Source of the DNA: an uncultured Oscillospiraceae bacterium
GTDB lineage: Bacteria; Bacillota; Clostridia; Oscillospirales; Oscillospiraceae
Length of the DNA stretch: 64,000 nt
Assembly (NCBI GenBank): GCA_934589675.1
Contig: CAKTOF010000007.1
Location: 1-64,000 of the forward strand
Reading direction: 5' to 3'
Position 1 is the first letter of the stretch; every line of letters starts with the position of its first letter. The position numbers and the translations under genes are program-made. Positions 23,408 to 31,583 of this stretch are shown piece by piece. The notes under the pieces are model-generated. The model was not told where the DNA came from, made no database searches, and saw only the letters and a list, made by a program, of their open reading frames with translations.

Positions 23408-23782
23408 ATGGCCAGCGAGAAAGTTGCTGCTATGATCGAAGAAGTCAAGTCCATGACCGTTCTCGAGCTCTCCGAGCTCGTCCACGAGCTGGAAGAGGTG
23501 TTCGGCGTCTCCGCCGCCGCCGCTGCTGTTGCCGCTCCGGCTGCCGGTGAGGCTGCCGCCGCCGAGGAGAAGACCGAGTTCGACGTCGTCCTCACCGAGA
23601 TCGGTGCGAACAAAATCGCCGTCATCAAGGTCGTCCGCGAGATCACCGGTCTCGGCCTCAAGGAGGCGAAGGACCTCGTCGACAACGCCCCGAAGACCGT
23701 CAAGGAAGCCGTCTCCAAGGACGACGCCGAGGCCATGGTCGCCAAGTTCAAAGAGGCTGGCGCCACCGCCGAGGCGAAATAA
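23408..23782 (+). CDS. rplL: 50S ribosomal protein L7/L12
   Basis: 124 residues: N-terminal dimerisation domain (SMTVLELSELVHELEEVFG), an Ala-rich hinge, and a C-terminal factor-binding domain with EFDVVLTEIGANKIAVIKVV, GLGLKEAKDLVDNAPK and the closing helix. It recruits translation GTPases to the ribosome. The SD CAGGAGGTAATTT precedes the ATG. Confidence 0.98.
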   Translation: MASEKVAAMIEEVKSMTVLELSELVHELEEVFGVSAAAAAVAAPAAGEAAAAEEKTEFDVVLTEIGANKIAVIKVVREITGLGLKEAKDLVDNAPKTVKEAVSKDDAEAMVAKFKEAGATAEAK

Positions 23783-23800
23783 GATCCTTTCGATCTTTTT

Positions 23801-23835
23801 CAGGCACTGCCCATCCGGGCAGTGCCTGTTTTTTT
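23801..23835 (+). terminator. Terminator of rplJL
   Basis: Perfect 12-bp stem CAGGCACTGCCC-atcc-GGGCAGTGCCTG followed by seven T residues. rpoB does not follow. Confidence 0.96.
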
Positions 23836-23858
23836 ATAGACTGTGCCGGATTTTGAAA

Positions 23859-23886
23859 TTGACAATCCGCGATAATGTGCTATACT
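23859..23886 (+). promoter_or_regulatory. Promoter of the Crp/Fnr gene
   Basis: -35 TTGACA (23859-23864), 16-bp spacer, -10 TATACT (23881-23886). Confidence 0.88.
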
Positions 23887-23898
23887 AAAGCAAACATC

Positions 23899-23912
23899 GT
23901 CTCAAATGAGAC
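23899..23912. promoter_or_regulatory. Palindromic operator candidate
   Basis: GTCTCA-AA-TGAGAC, a perfect 14-bp dyad just downstream of the predicted start site and 19 nt before the Crp/Fnr ATG. Its place and symmetry fit an autoregulatory site for a homodimeric Crp/Fnr protein acting as repressor. Confidence 0.6.
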
Positions 23913-23930
23913 AGACTGGACTGAGGATAA

Positions 23931-24617
23931 ATGATCGTAACCGCTGACGAGCGCCATCTGCTCGCACGCTCATTTCTCTTTCACGGCACGCGCCCGGATA
24001 CGCTGAACACCGCCCTGCAGGATGCGCGGACGGAGCGGCGCAGCTTTCCGCGCGGCTCCGTCATCTTCTCCGGCGCGCATTTTGAGCGCGCGTTCTGCGT
24101 TCTGCTCTCCGGCAAGGTCGCCGTGCGCAAAGACACGGACGACGGCCGCGGGCTTCACATCAGCACGCTCATGCCCGGCGCGTATTTCGGTGCGGCCGCG
24201 CTGTTCAACGACACGCCGACGTATGCGACCGTCCTGACCGCCATGACGGCCTGCCGCGCCATTTTCTTCCCGGAGTCGCTGCTGCTGCAGCTCATGCGCT
24301 ATGACTTTGCTGTCGCAGAAAACTACATCCGCTACCAGTCCGGCCGCATTTTGTTCCTGAACGAAAAAATCGCGAGCCTGTCCGCCGGCTCGGCCGAGAA
24401 ACGGCTGGCGCACTGGATCCTGGAGCACGCACAGCCGACGGAGGCCGGCCTGCTCTGCCCACTCTCGTCCACAAGTATGTCATCGCTGGCAAACTCTCTG
24501 AACATCGGCCGCGCGTCGCTCTACCGCGCGCTCGATGCGCTTGTGAGCTCCGGCGCGGTCATAATGCAAAACAAGGATCTCCGGATCCAGGACACGGCGC
24601 TGCTGCGCCAGATCTGA
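23931..24617 (+). CDS. Crp/Fnr family transcriptional regulator
   Basis: 228 residues. An N-terminal cyclic-nucleotide-binding-type beta-barrel (about 20-120; FPRGSVIFSGAHFERAFCVLLSGKVAV and LMPGAYFGAAALF) is followed by the long dimer helix and a C-terminal winged helix with the recognition helix near STSMSSLANSLNIGRASLYRALDAL. The Cys cluster that would bind an Fe-S centre, as in Fnr, is absent, so the effector is unknown. It starts 16 nt upstream of the ABC solute-binding gene, which it probably controls. The SD is weak (GAGGATAA). Confidence 0.9.
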   Translation: MIVTADERHLLARSFLFHGTRPDTLNTALQDARTERRSFPRGSVIFSGAHFERAFCVLLSGKVAVRKDTDDGRGLHISTLMPGAYFGAAALFNDTPTYATVLTAMTACRAIFFPESLLLQLMRYDFAVAENYIRYQSGRILFLNEKIASLSAGSAEKRLAHWILEHAQPTEAGLLCPLSSTSMSSLANSLNIGRASLYRALDALVSSGAVIMQNKDLRIQDTALLRQI

Positions 24618-24633
24618 AAGCGAGGAAACCCAA

Positions 24634-25776
24634 ATGAAAAAGCTCTTGTCCCTGCTCCTCATCGCCGCCATGCTGCTGCTCGCCGTCGCGGGCTGCGCGT
24701 CGGACGGCAAGACCGAAGCATCCGATCCTGCGCCGTCGGATTCTTCCGCGTCCGACGCAAGCGCTGCGCCGGACACGCCCGACGCCGATCCCGAGCCCGA
24801 GACGCCCGAGACGCCGACTGAGCCCGAAGACGAGACCCCGACCGAGAAACCCTACGAGCCCGTCGACATGAACGTCGCCGTTCTCAAGGGCCCGACGGGC
24901 ATGGGCATGGCCAAGCTCATGGCCGACTCGAAGAGCGGCACAAACGGCGAGGTCGCCAACAACTACAACTTCACCGTCGACTCCGACACCTCTGCCGTCC
25001 TGACCAAGCTCATCGCGGGCGACTATGACATCGCCGCCCTGCCGACCAATACGGCCGCCGTGGCGTACAACAAGACCGAGGGCGGCATCCAGATGCTCGC
25101 GCTCAACACGCTCGGCACGCTGTACCTGCTCCAGAACGGCTTGCTCGAGTCCCCCGTCCCGGAGACCGTCGCCGACCTTCGCGGCGCGACAATCACGACG
25201 TTCGGTCAGGGCGCGAACCCGGAGTATATCCTGACCTATGTTCTGGAGGCCGCAGGCCTCACCGTCGGTGAGGACGTGCAGATCGAGTTCTGCTCCGCCG
25301 TGGACGAGGTCCTTGCCAAGGTCGCCGCCGGCGAGTGCGACTACGCCATGCTGCCCGAGCCGAACGCGACGGTCGCGCAGACGAAGAACCCGGAATACTC
25401 CGTCGTCATGGATCTGAACAAGGCCTGGGAGGAGGCGTCCGGCGGCAAGACGCAGCTCGTCATGGGCTGCCTCGCCGTCCGCGCGGAGTTTGCTGCGGCG
25501 CATCCGGAGAATGTCGCGCGCTTCCTGGAGGAATATAGCGCGTCCGTCGACTATATCCTGACGGCGGACGACGCGGCCGAGATCATCGCCGCCGAGGGCA
25601 TCGTCCCGAGCGACGCGATCGCCGCCAAGGCGCTTCCGAACGCAAATCTGTGCTGCATCACCGGCTCTGACATGCAGCCGACCGTGGAGGGCTATTTCAA
25701 TGTCCTGTTCGACTTCAACCCGCAGGCCGTCGGCGGCGGTGTCCCGGACGCGGCGCTGTACTATCTGGGCGAATAA
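24634..25776 (+). CDS. ABC transporter solute-binding lipoprotein (NMT1/SsuA-like)
   Basis: 380 residues. A lipoprotein signal with lipobox AVAGC (Cys21) precedes an Asp/Glu/Pro-rich spacer (about 25-70), which fits surface tethering in a Gram-positive. The binding fold starts at MNVAVLKGPTGMGMAKLM and contains DYDIAALPTNTAAVAYNK, TIAT-type LRGATITTFGQGANPEYIL and ECDYAMLPEPNATVAQ, all typical of NMT1/SsuA/TauA-type proteins. The substrate is uncertain: sulfonate, thiamine precursor or related. The gene lies in a regulator-SBP-permease-ATPase cluster. Confidence 0.88.
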   Translation: MKKLLSLLLIAAMLLLAVAGCASDGKTEASDPAPSDSSASDASAAPDTPDADPEPETPETPTEPEDETPTEKPYEPVDMNVAVLKGPTGMGMAKLMADSKSGTNGEVANNYNFTVDSDTSAVLTKLIAGDYDIAALPTNTAAVAYNKTEGGIQMLALNTLGTLYLLQNGLLESPVPETVADLRGATITTFGQGANPEYILTYVLEAAGLTVGEDVQIEFCSAVDEVLAKVAAGECDYAMLPEPNATVAQTKNPEYSVVMDLNKAWEEASGGKTQLVMGCLAVRAEFAAAHPENVARFLEEYSASVDYILTADDAAEIIAAEGIVPSDAIAAKALPNANLCCITGSDMQPTVEGYFNVLFDFNPQAVGGGVPDAALYYLGE

Positions 25777-26509
25777 GCCGCTTCGCGCGGCGCTCGCGCT
25801 CGCGTTCTGGCTGTGCGCATGGCAGCTTCTGTCCGCCGCCGTCGGGCTGGAGCTGCTGCTGCCCGGTCCGCTGTCCGTCGCGCGGACGCTGTGGCGTCTG
25901 CTGCCGAAGGCGGGCTTCTGGAGGAGCGTCGCGCTCTCCCTGCTGCGCGTCCTTGCCGGCTTTGCCGCCGGAACGGCGCTCGGCGCGGCGCTTGCCGCAC
26001 TCACGGCGGCAAGCGGGCTGTGCGACACGCTCTTCTCCCCGGCCGTCCGGCTGATGCGGACGGTGCCCGTCGCGTCGTTCATCGTGCTGGCGCTTTTATG
26101 GCTGCGCTCGGCCGTGCTGCCGGCCGTCATCGCGGGCATCGTCGTGCTGCCCGTCGTCTGGGGCAATGTGCGCGCGGGCATCGAGGCTGTGGACGGCGAG
26201 TTTCTGGAGCTGGCGCAGTGCTACCGCTTCGGACGCCAGAAAACGCTGCGGCTCATCTACGTCCCGTCGGTGCTGCCGTATTTTCGCGCGGCTGTCCTCT
26301 CCGCCGCGGGTATGGGCTGGAAAGCCGGCGTCGCAGCAGAGGTTTTATGTCAACCAAAGTACAGCATCGGCGCACACCTGTACAACGCGAAGATCTACCT
26401 CGAAACGGGAGAGCTGTTCGCGTGGACGCTCGTCGTCATCGCACTGAGCTTCGCGCTTGAAAAGCTGCTGCAATTTTCCGTTCGGGAGGTGCGCCATGAT
26501 CCGTCTTGA
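25700..26509 (+). CDS. ABC transporter permease (SsuC/TauC-like)
   Basis: Membrane subunit of the importer. The clear homology begins near 25767 with helix ALALAFWLCAWQLLSAAVG. It holds the conserved permease motif LELAQCYRFGRQKTLRLIYVPSVLPYF, equivalent to the EAA loop, and GWKAGVAAEVLC after it. The start is uncertain: ATG 25700 has GGAGGG 8 nt upstream but overlaps the SBP gene by 77 nt, whereas GTG 25739 overlaps by 38 nt and has no SD. About 255-269 residues either way. Confidence 0.82.
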   Translation: MSCSTSTRRPSAAVSRTRRCTIWANKPLRAALALAFWLCAWQLLSAAVGLELLLPGPLSVARTLWRLLPKAGFWRSVALSLLRVLAGFAAGTALGAALAALTAASGLCDTLFSPAVRLMRTVPVASFIVLALLWLRSAVLPAVIAGIVVLPVVWGNVRAGIEAVDGEFLELAQCYRFGRQKTLRLIYVPSVLPYFRAAVLSAAGMGWKAGVAAEVLCQPKYSIGAHLYNAKIYLETGELFAWTLVVIALSFALEKLLQFSVREVRHDPS

Positions 26510-27080
26510 CGACGTCAGCGTCCGCTTCGGCGAAAAGCGCGTGCTCGAGCGCGTTTCCCTCACGCTTCCGGAGACGGGAGTCGTCACGCTTTCCGGGCCG
26601 TCCGGCTGCGGAAAAACGACGCTGGCGCGCGTACTGGCCGGCCTCATCCAACCCGATGGCGGCAGCGTTTCGGGCATCGTTTGCGGCCAGGCAGCATTCA
26701 TGTTTCAGGAAGACCGCCTGCTGCCGTGGCTGAGCGCGCTGGAGAATGTTGCGGCCGTCTGCCCGAAGGAGACCGCGCTGTGTGCGCTCTCCGCCGTCGG
26801 GCTTGAAGCAGAGGCGGATACGCTTCCGGAGCGCTTAAGCGGCGGGATGCGCCGCCGCGTCGCCCTTGCGCGCGCGCTGGCCTACCCATCCGACCTGCTC
26901 ATTCTCGACGAGCCGTTCACCGGAGTCGACGACGCGCTCCGTGCGCGTCTTTATCCGCTCATCCGCGCGAGCGCAAAGGCAAAGCCCGTTCTGCTGATCA
27001 CGCACCATCCCGGTGAGATCGCCGCGCTCTCAGACCGCACGCTCACACTCAGCGGGCCGCCGCTTCGCATTTTGCCATAG
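26496..27080 (+). CDS. ABC transporter ATP-binding protein (SsuB-like)
   Basis: 194 residues, shorter than the usual 240-260. Walker A GPSGCGKTT, Q-loop FMFQEDRLLPWLSALENV (the W of the SsuB/TauB type), signature LSGGMRRRVALARAL, Walker B LLILDEPFTGVD and switch LLITHHPGE are intact. The start at 26496 uses SD GGGAGGTGC and overlaps the permease end by 14 nt. It completes the regulated importer of 23.9-27.1 kb. Confidence 0.92.
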   Translation: MIRLDDVSVRFGEKRVLERVSLTLPETGVVTLSGPSGCGKTTLARVLAGLIQPDGGSVSGIVCGQAAFMFQEDRLLPWLSALENVAAVCPKETALCALSAVGLEAEADTLPERLSGGMRRRVALARALAYPSDLLILDEPFTGVDDALRARLYPLIRASAKAKPVLLITHHPGEIAALSDRTLTLSGPPLRILP

Positions 27081-27124
27081 AAAAACCGCGCTGGAAGCTT
27101 GAGCTTCCGGCGCGGCTTCTTTTT
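27081..27124. terminator. Bidirectional terminator between the ABC operon and the esterase gene
   Basis: AAAAA then CCGCGC-t-GGAAGC-ttga-GCTTCC-g-GCGCGG and CTTCTTTTT. The stem is interrupted by one mismatch. It serves converging genes. Confidence 0.88.
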
Positions 27125-28616
27125 ATCGGCAGATGCGCTCGACCCAGTCGGAGAATTCTCCCGGGTAGTCGGCCGGGCCATGGCCCTCGTCCCAGACCAT
27201 ATCGTAGTCAACGTCCGCGCGGCCCGTTTCCATCAGCTTCAGCGCCAGCGCCATGGCGACGGTGAACGACGTGTGGCCGTCGCGCGTACAGAGGCGGATG
27301 CGGAAGTGCGGCGCGAAGTCGCTCTTCTCACTGGTGCCGATGTAGCTCATCGGGTTGATGAGATATTTCCGGCGATCCAGCGCCGCGTCATCGAGGCACA
27401 TGCGGTAGCCGTCCGCAGCAGCGGCGGCCTCCGGGAAGTCGCCACGCAGGCGGTCGATCTCCGCCGCAGCCTCCGGGTCGAAGTGGACGGCGTTCGTCCT
27501 CTCATCGCCAAGCTCCTCATTTTCCGCCTGTCCGAGCGCGAGGTCATCAAATGCAAGGCACGCCTTCATGCGGCGGCAGTTATGGAGGACATAGTCATCG
27601 AGCGTCGTGATGGCCGCTCTTTCGCCGTCATAGCGCAGGAACGGCCGCTTGTCCACGCCGGGCAGCGTGAGAGGGCCGTCCGGTGTCGGGATCGTCGTCT
27701 CATAGCGCCCAGCCATGTAGTCTTCAAAAGAATAGCCCACATTCAGCTCGCCCGCGGCAAGCTTGCGGAGGTACTTTTCCGCCGCGCGCTCGAGCACGTC
27801 CATCAGAAAATCATACGCGCCGCCCGCGCGGCCGCCGGGCGCGAGGGTAAGCGCCGCGCCCGTCTCCGGGTGACGCAGGCCCAACCTGTTAAAGTACGCA
27901 AGATACCGCTCGGCCATGCCGTGCGAGAGCGCCTGCTGGAAGCTGCTCAGCGTCCCGCCCGCGCCCATGAAGCCCGTATAGTCCGTGTCGGCGCGGAAGA
28001 GCCACTCATAGGCCATGTCCGCGTTCTCAAGGTCGATGATCGGGCAATAGCACTGCGCGGCAAAAACGTCGTCTCTGCCCTCGTATGCGCCGATGGCGGC
28101 AAGCTCTTTATCATAGTTTTCGCTGTTGCCCGTCACGCCGAGCAGCGAGCTCATCGCGCCGCCGGCGCTCGTGCCGACGGAGACGATGCGCCCCATGTCG
28201 CCGGGCAGAAGTGCCGCATTCGCTCTGAGAAAGCGCACGGCGGCCTTCAGGTCAACAAGCGCCGCGGGCGACTTCCCGATATACGTCCCATCCGCCGCCT
28301 TCGTGCCGCGGCCACGCGCGCCGACCGTCACATACACAAAGCCGCGCGCAAGATATTCCCGACCGAACGGGCCAAGCGGGCGCGGCGCGCATTCCATATA
28401 CCCGCCGATGCCGTTTTCAAAGATGACCGGCGCGGTTTTTGCCGTGAAGCTTCCGGCCGACCCGGCCGGATCAACGGCGCTGCCCTGCACATACCCCGCC
28501 GGGACATAGATGTTCAGGCACTGCAGCTCCGGCGCCTGCGGCGCTGGGATGTACGGGACGTGCTCGCACGCATAGCCCTGCCCGTCCGGCAGGCGCTTCC
28601 ATGAAAATTCAAACAT
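27123..28616 (-). CDS. Alpha/beta hydrolase, subtype B tannase-like
   Basis: 497-residue cytoplasmic hydrolase with no signal peptide. The nucleophile elbow is GTSAGG (Ser150) after AAVRFLRANAALLPGDMGRIVSV, and the probable Asp446 (TRDGHTSF) and His479 (WDEGHG) complete the triad. Long insertions between the beta strands (about 190-350) form a lid. The VSVGTSAGGAMSSLLGVTGN region resembles Lactobacillus-type tannases, which cleave gallate esters from plant polyphenols; other carboxylesterases of this clan are possible. Promoter and terminators show it is monocistronic. Confidence 0.75.
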   Translation of the reverse strand: MFEFSWKRLPDGQGYACEHVPYIPAPQAPELQCLNIYVPAGYVQGSAVDPAGSAGSFTAKTAPVIFENGIGGYMECAPRPLGPFGREYLARGFVYVTVGARGRGTKAADGTYIGKSPAALVDLKAAVRFLRANAALLPGDMGRIVSVGTSAGGAMSSLLGVTGNSENYDKELAAIGAYEGRDDVFAAQCYCPIIDLENADMAYEWLFRADTDYTGFMGAGGTLSSFQQALSHGMAERYLAYFNRLGLRHPETGAALTLAPGGRAGGAYDFLMDVLERAAEKYLRKLAAGELNVGYSFEDYMAGRYETTIPTPDGPLTLPGVDKRPFLRYDGERAAITTLDDYVLHNCRRMKACLAFDDLALGQAENEELGDERTNAVHFDPEAAAEIDRLRGDFPEAAAAADGYRMCLDDAALDRRKYLINPMSYIGTSEKSDFAPHFRIRLCTRDGHTSFTVAMALALKLMETGRADVDYDMVWDEGHGPADYPGEFSDWVERICR

Positions 28617-28645
28617 AATGGCTCCACCTTCCTTTGCTTGCTTAG

Positions 28646-28674
28646 AGTCTAGCGCGTTCCTGCTGCGTTGTCAA
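28646..28674 (-). promoter_or_regulatory. Promoter of the tannase-like gene
   Basis: Minus-strand -35 TTGACA (28669-28674), 17-bp spacer, -10 TAGACT (28646-28651), with start codon about 30 nt downstream. Confidence 0.9.
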
Positions 28675-28685
28675 CGCAAAATAAG

Positions 28686-28742
28686 CGGCGGCCGGAGGCA
28701 GTGCCTCCGGCCGCCGGGAGATCCTGACCGGCGCAGCCGGTT
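28686..28742 (-). terminator. Terminator of the SLH beta-helix gene
   Basis: Downstream of the stop at 28758 are two hairpins: GAACCGGC..GCCGGTC (28725-28742) and a 15-bp GC stem (28686-28700 with 28702-28716), the second followed by CTTATTTT. Confidence 0.8.
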
Positions 28743-28757
28743 CAGGGAAAGGGGGAC

Positions 28758-31379
28758 TTATTTCGCGCTGAGGTAGCGGGCGAGCATCGCCGCGCCCTGA
28801 ATGCGGGTGAGCGTCGCGCCCGGGTTCAGGCGGCCGTTCGAGCCGTTCATGACGCCCTTGGCGGTGGCCCAGCGGAATGCGTCAACCGCGCCGGCCGTGA
28901 TGGCCGAGGCGTCCGTGAACGCATCAAGGTTTGCGCCCTCCGGCACCTTCTCGCCGGACTGGCGGAAGAGCATGAGCGCCATCTGCTGGCGGGTGACCGC
29001 ACGGGTCGGGCGGAACGTGCCGTCGGAATAGCCGGTGATGATGCCCTCAGAGGCAGCCCACTTCACGGCACCCACCATGGACGGGCTGATGGACGAAGCG
29101 TCCGTAAACGTCAGCTTCGTGTCGACGACCGGCGAACCGGCGGCGCGCCACAGGATGGTGGCCAGCTGCTGACGGGTCATGGAGCCGTTCGGGTTGAACC
29201 GCGTGCCGTTGCCCATCATCAGGCCGTTTTCGAGGACGTAGGTCAGCTCCTTCTCATACCACTTGCCCGCGACAACATCCGTAAAGTCGGAGATCGTGGC
29301 CGGGATGACCTTATAGGTGACGTTGCCGACCTTCGTCGTGCCGGTGACGGTCTTGCCGTCAAGCGTCAGCGTGCCGTAGACCGTGATGGTCGCGGGCTTC
29401 GCAGCCGTAATGGCGGAGGACTTCGCGGTCAGATTCGTGACCATGGAGTCACCGGTCAGCTTCCACGCGGCATCGTCGGTCAGGGTGACGTTGATGTCGT
29501 TGTAGCCGTTGTAGTAGTAGCGGTTGGCGACGTGGCCGATGTAGAAATACTCGCTGATGGTGAACGAAGTATTCTGATGGGCGATCGCCGTGCCGGCCGG
29601 GACGACCTTGGACGAGCCCTTCTCGGTGATGTGCGCCGTCTCCGTCGTGGCAATGACGCCGGTGAGCGCCGCGCCCTTGCCGAGGTTGACATCAAGCGCG
29701 ACCGCGCCGAGGCCGTTCATGCCACCGATGGCCGAAGCCCAGTAGCCGGAGCCGTTGTAGATGTCGCCCGTGAGGGTGACGTCCGTCGCGTTGAACACGT
29801 CGCGCGCCGTGGAGGCAAACGTCGTCGCGTTCGGATCTTTGGCCTTGATGATGTCGCTCGTCACGCTGCCGTTGTCAGACGGCCAGCCGGCCTTTTCGGT
29901 GTAGGTCGTGTGGAACGAGAACGTCGCCATGTCCATGCCGCACAGGCTGTCGTCGTTGTCCATGACCTGAACGAGGACGCCGTTGGCCGGATTGAGCTTC
30001 GTGCCAGAGCCGACATTGATCGTCGTGACGCCGCCGGCGTCCTTATCCTTGAGCAGGAAGCTGGCGTAGCCGGAGTTGACGACCGTGCCCTTTTCGAGCG
30101 TAATGTTGTTCGAGCCCTGATGCGCCATGAAGCCGAACGTGTCGGAGTTGATGGTCGTGACCTTCGTCTCGGTCGGGACGTACGTCTCGACCGGCTTGCC
30201 CTTCGCGTCGAGCAGCTCGATCTTCTCGCCCTTCGTCATGGACGTGTACAGGCCGGAGCCGCCGGTGAAGATCGTGGCGTATGTACCGACGTTCATCGTC
30301 GTGCCGTAGAACTTCTCGTTCGCGTTGCCGATGGCATACGTGCCGTAGCCGGAGCGGGTCGTGAACGGGTTCTTCGTCTGGAAGTAATGCGTGCCGTCAG
30401 AGTTCTTCTGCTGCAGATCATACTTCGCGCCCGTGAGGGTCATGACGGTGTTGACGACGCTGAGCGTCATGTTCGTGCCGGAGTCCGTCGAGAGGACGGC
30501 CCACTGCGCGGCCGAGACGTTCGAGTCGATGACGGTCGTGGACGAGTCGGTGCCCATGAGATTCGTGGTGCGCGACGTGCCCATGATGCCGAGGATCCAG
30601 GGCGGGGCGACCATCGTGTCCTGCGCGGGGCTGTTCTTGTAGTCGGAATAGAGCGTGCCGCCCTCGGAGTGGAGATTCGAGCCGCGGACGATGACGTCGG
30701 CGCCGTCGTCGGCGTAGAGCGTCAGGTTCGCAACGCCCTTGACGTTGACCTTGGAGTTTTCGATGACGAGGATCGTCTCGTCGCCGTAGGCCGCAATGGC
30801 CGCGCCGAGGCCGGAGAAGTCGCACGCCTTCGAGCCGTCACCGTCGGATTCAATGATGATGTTCGCGCCGGTGATGGTGTATTTCGAGTCGACGACGATC
30901 ACGGGGTTAAAGCCCTCGTAATTGGACTTGATGACAAGGCCCGTGGCCTTCTCGCCGTCATAGGTCGCGCCCTTGCCGATGGCCTGCGTCACGGATTTGT
31001 CCGCGACGACCTTGCCGTCTTTGACGAAGAGCGCCGTCGTGAAGGCGTAGTCATCATCCTTCTCGGTATGACCGCCGCCGCCGAACGAGCTGATGTTGTC
31101 CGTGTTGCCGGTCACGATGCGGTCGACCTTGTACTCGGTCGCGCCCTTCGTACCGGGATCGACGACGACGCCGTCGAGGATCCAAACGGAGAGCTGTCCT
31201 TCCGGGAGCGTAAATTCGGAGCTGCCGCCGGGTCCACCCGGACCGCCGGGACCTCCGGGGCCGCCGGGTCCACCGGGACCTCCCGGGCCGCCGGGCGGAT
31301 CTGCCGCCGCTCCCATTGTTGCCATACTGACGGCAAGCGCCAGCGCCAGGAGCATCGCAGTGAACTTTCTCAATTTCAT
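28758..31379 (-). CDS. Secreted beta-helix protein with Gly-Gly-Pro repeat and three SLH domains
   Basis: 873 residues. A signal peptide (cleavage after GAAA, near residue 26) is followed by a run of about eight Gly-Gly-Pro triplets (about 28-52), a flexible collagen-like spacer. The beta-helix region (about 55-680) shares segments with the 14822-18367 protein: ILGIMGTSRTTNLMG corresponds to VMGLKGTVRSVNS, and SGYGTYAIGN to SGYGAYVLGS. Three SLH domains close the protein (about 695-873), ending in GVMNGSNGRLNPGATLTR; they bind pyruvylated secondary wall polymer. The product is likely a cell-surface protein of unknown ligand. Confidence 0.87.
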   Translation of the reverse strand: MKLRKFTAMLLALALAVSMATMGAAADPPGGPGGPGGPGGPGGPGGPGGPGGSSEFTLPEGQLSVWILDGVVVDPGTKGATEYKVDRIVTGNTDNISSFGGGGHTEKDDDYAFTTALFVKDGKVVADKSVTQAIGKGATYDGEKATGLVIKSNYEGFNPVIVVDSKYTITGANIIIESDGDGSKACDFSGLGAAIAAYGDETILVIENSKVNVKGVANLTLYADDGADVIVRGSNLHSEGGTLYSDYKNSPAQDTMVAPPWILGIMGTSRTTNLMGTDSSTTVIDSNVSAAQWAVLSTDSGTNMTLSVVNTVMTLTGAKYDLQQKNSDGTHYFQTKNPFTTRSGYGTYAIGNANEKFYGTTMNVGTYATIFTGGSGLYTSMTKGEKIELLDAKGKPVETYVPTETKVTTINSDTFGFMAHQGSNNITLEKGTVVNSGYASFLLKDKDAGGVTTINVGSGTKLNPANGVLVQVMDNDDSLCGMDMATFSFHTTYTEKAGWPSDNGSVTSDIIKAKDPNATTFASTARDVFNATDVTLTGDIYNGSGYWASAIGGMNGLGAVALDVNLGKGAALTGVIATTETAHITEKGSSKVVPAGTAIAHQNTSFTISEYFYIGHVANRYYYNGYNDINVTLTDDAAWKLTGDSMVTNLTAKSSAITAAKPATITVYGTLTLDGKTVTGTTKVGNVTYKVIPATISDFTDVVAGKWYEKELTYVLENGLMMGNGTRFNPNGSMTRQQLATILWRAAGSPVVDTKLTFTDASSISPSMVGAVKWAASEGIITGYSDGTFRPTRAVTRQQMALMLFRQSGEKVPEGANLDAFTDASAITAGAVDAFRWATAKGVMNGSNGRLNPGATLTRIQGAAMLARYLSAK
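31222..31303 (-). repeat. Nine-nucleotide tandem repeat encoding Gly-Gly-Pro
   Basis: Inside the SLH gene, a GC-rich tract of alternating GGCGGTCCG-type units encodes about eight GGP triplets. The synonymous variation argues against a recent perfect expansion, but slippage could still vary the copy number. Confidence 0.85.
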
Positions 31380-31446
31380 AACCTGTTTCCTCCTTTAGCA
31401 GTTGGGCACAAGCGGTCGAAGCATTCTCCGGCCGCTCTTTATGCTT

Positions 31447-31475
31447 ACTATACCTCGGATTCGTCAGCTCGTCAA
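31447..31475 (-). promoter_or_regulatory. Promoter of the SLH beta-helix gene
   Basis: Minus-strand -35 TTGACG (31470-31475), 17-bp spacer, -10 TATAGT (31447-31452). A leader of about 60 nt with a GGAGGAAAC SD follows. Confidence 0.88.
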
Positions 31476-31583
31476 GTAACCTTGCACAATTTTAAGGTCG
31501 CACTATTACAACCTTTAAGCGATTTTCACCATATTTTGTAGAACACACACAATTTTCGCCCGTGAAGTCACCACAAAGCGCAC

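Noticed and set aside
28686..28757. Riboswitch candidate in the gap before the tannase-like gene
   Set aside because: The hairpins are downstream of the SLH gene and outside the tannase-like leader, so they are best read as terminators.
29532..31541. Antisense open frame (669 codons) over the SLH gene
   Set aside because: Low-complexity shadow. The minus-strand gene has signal peptide, repeats and SLH domains.
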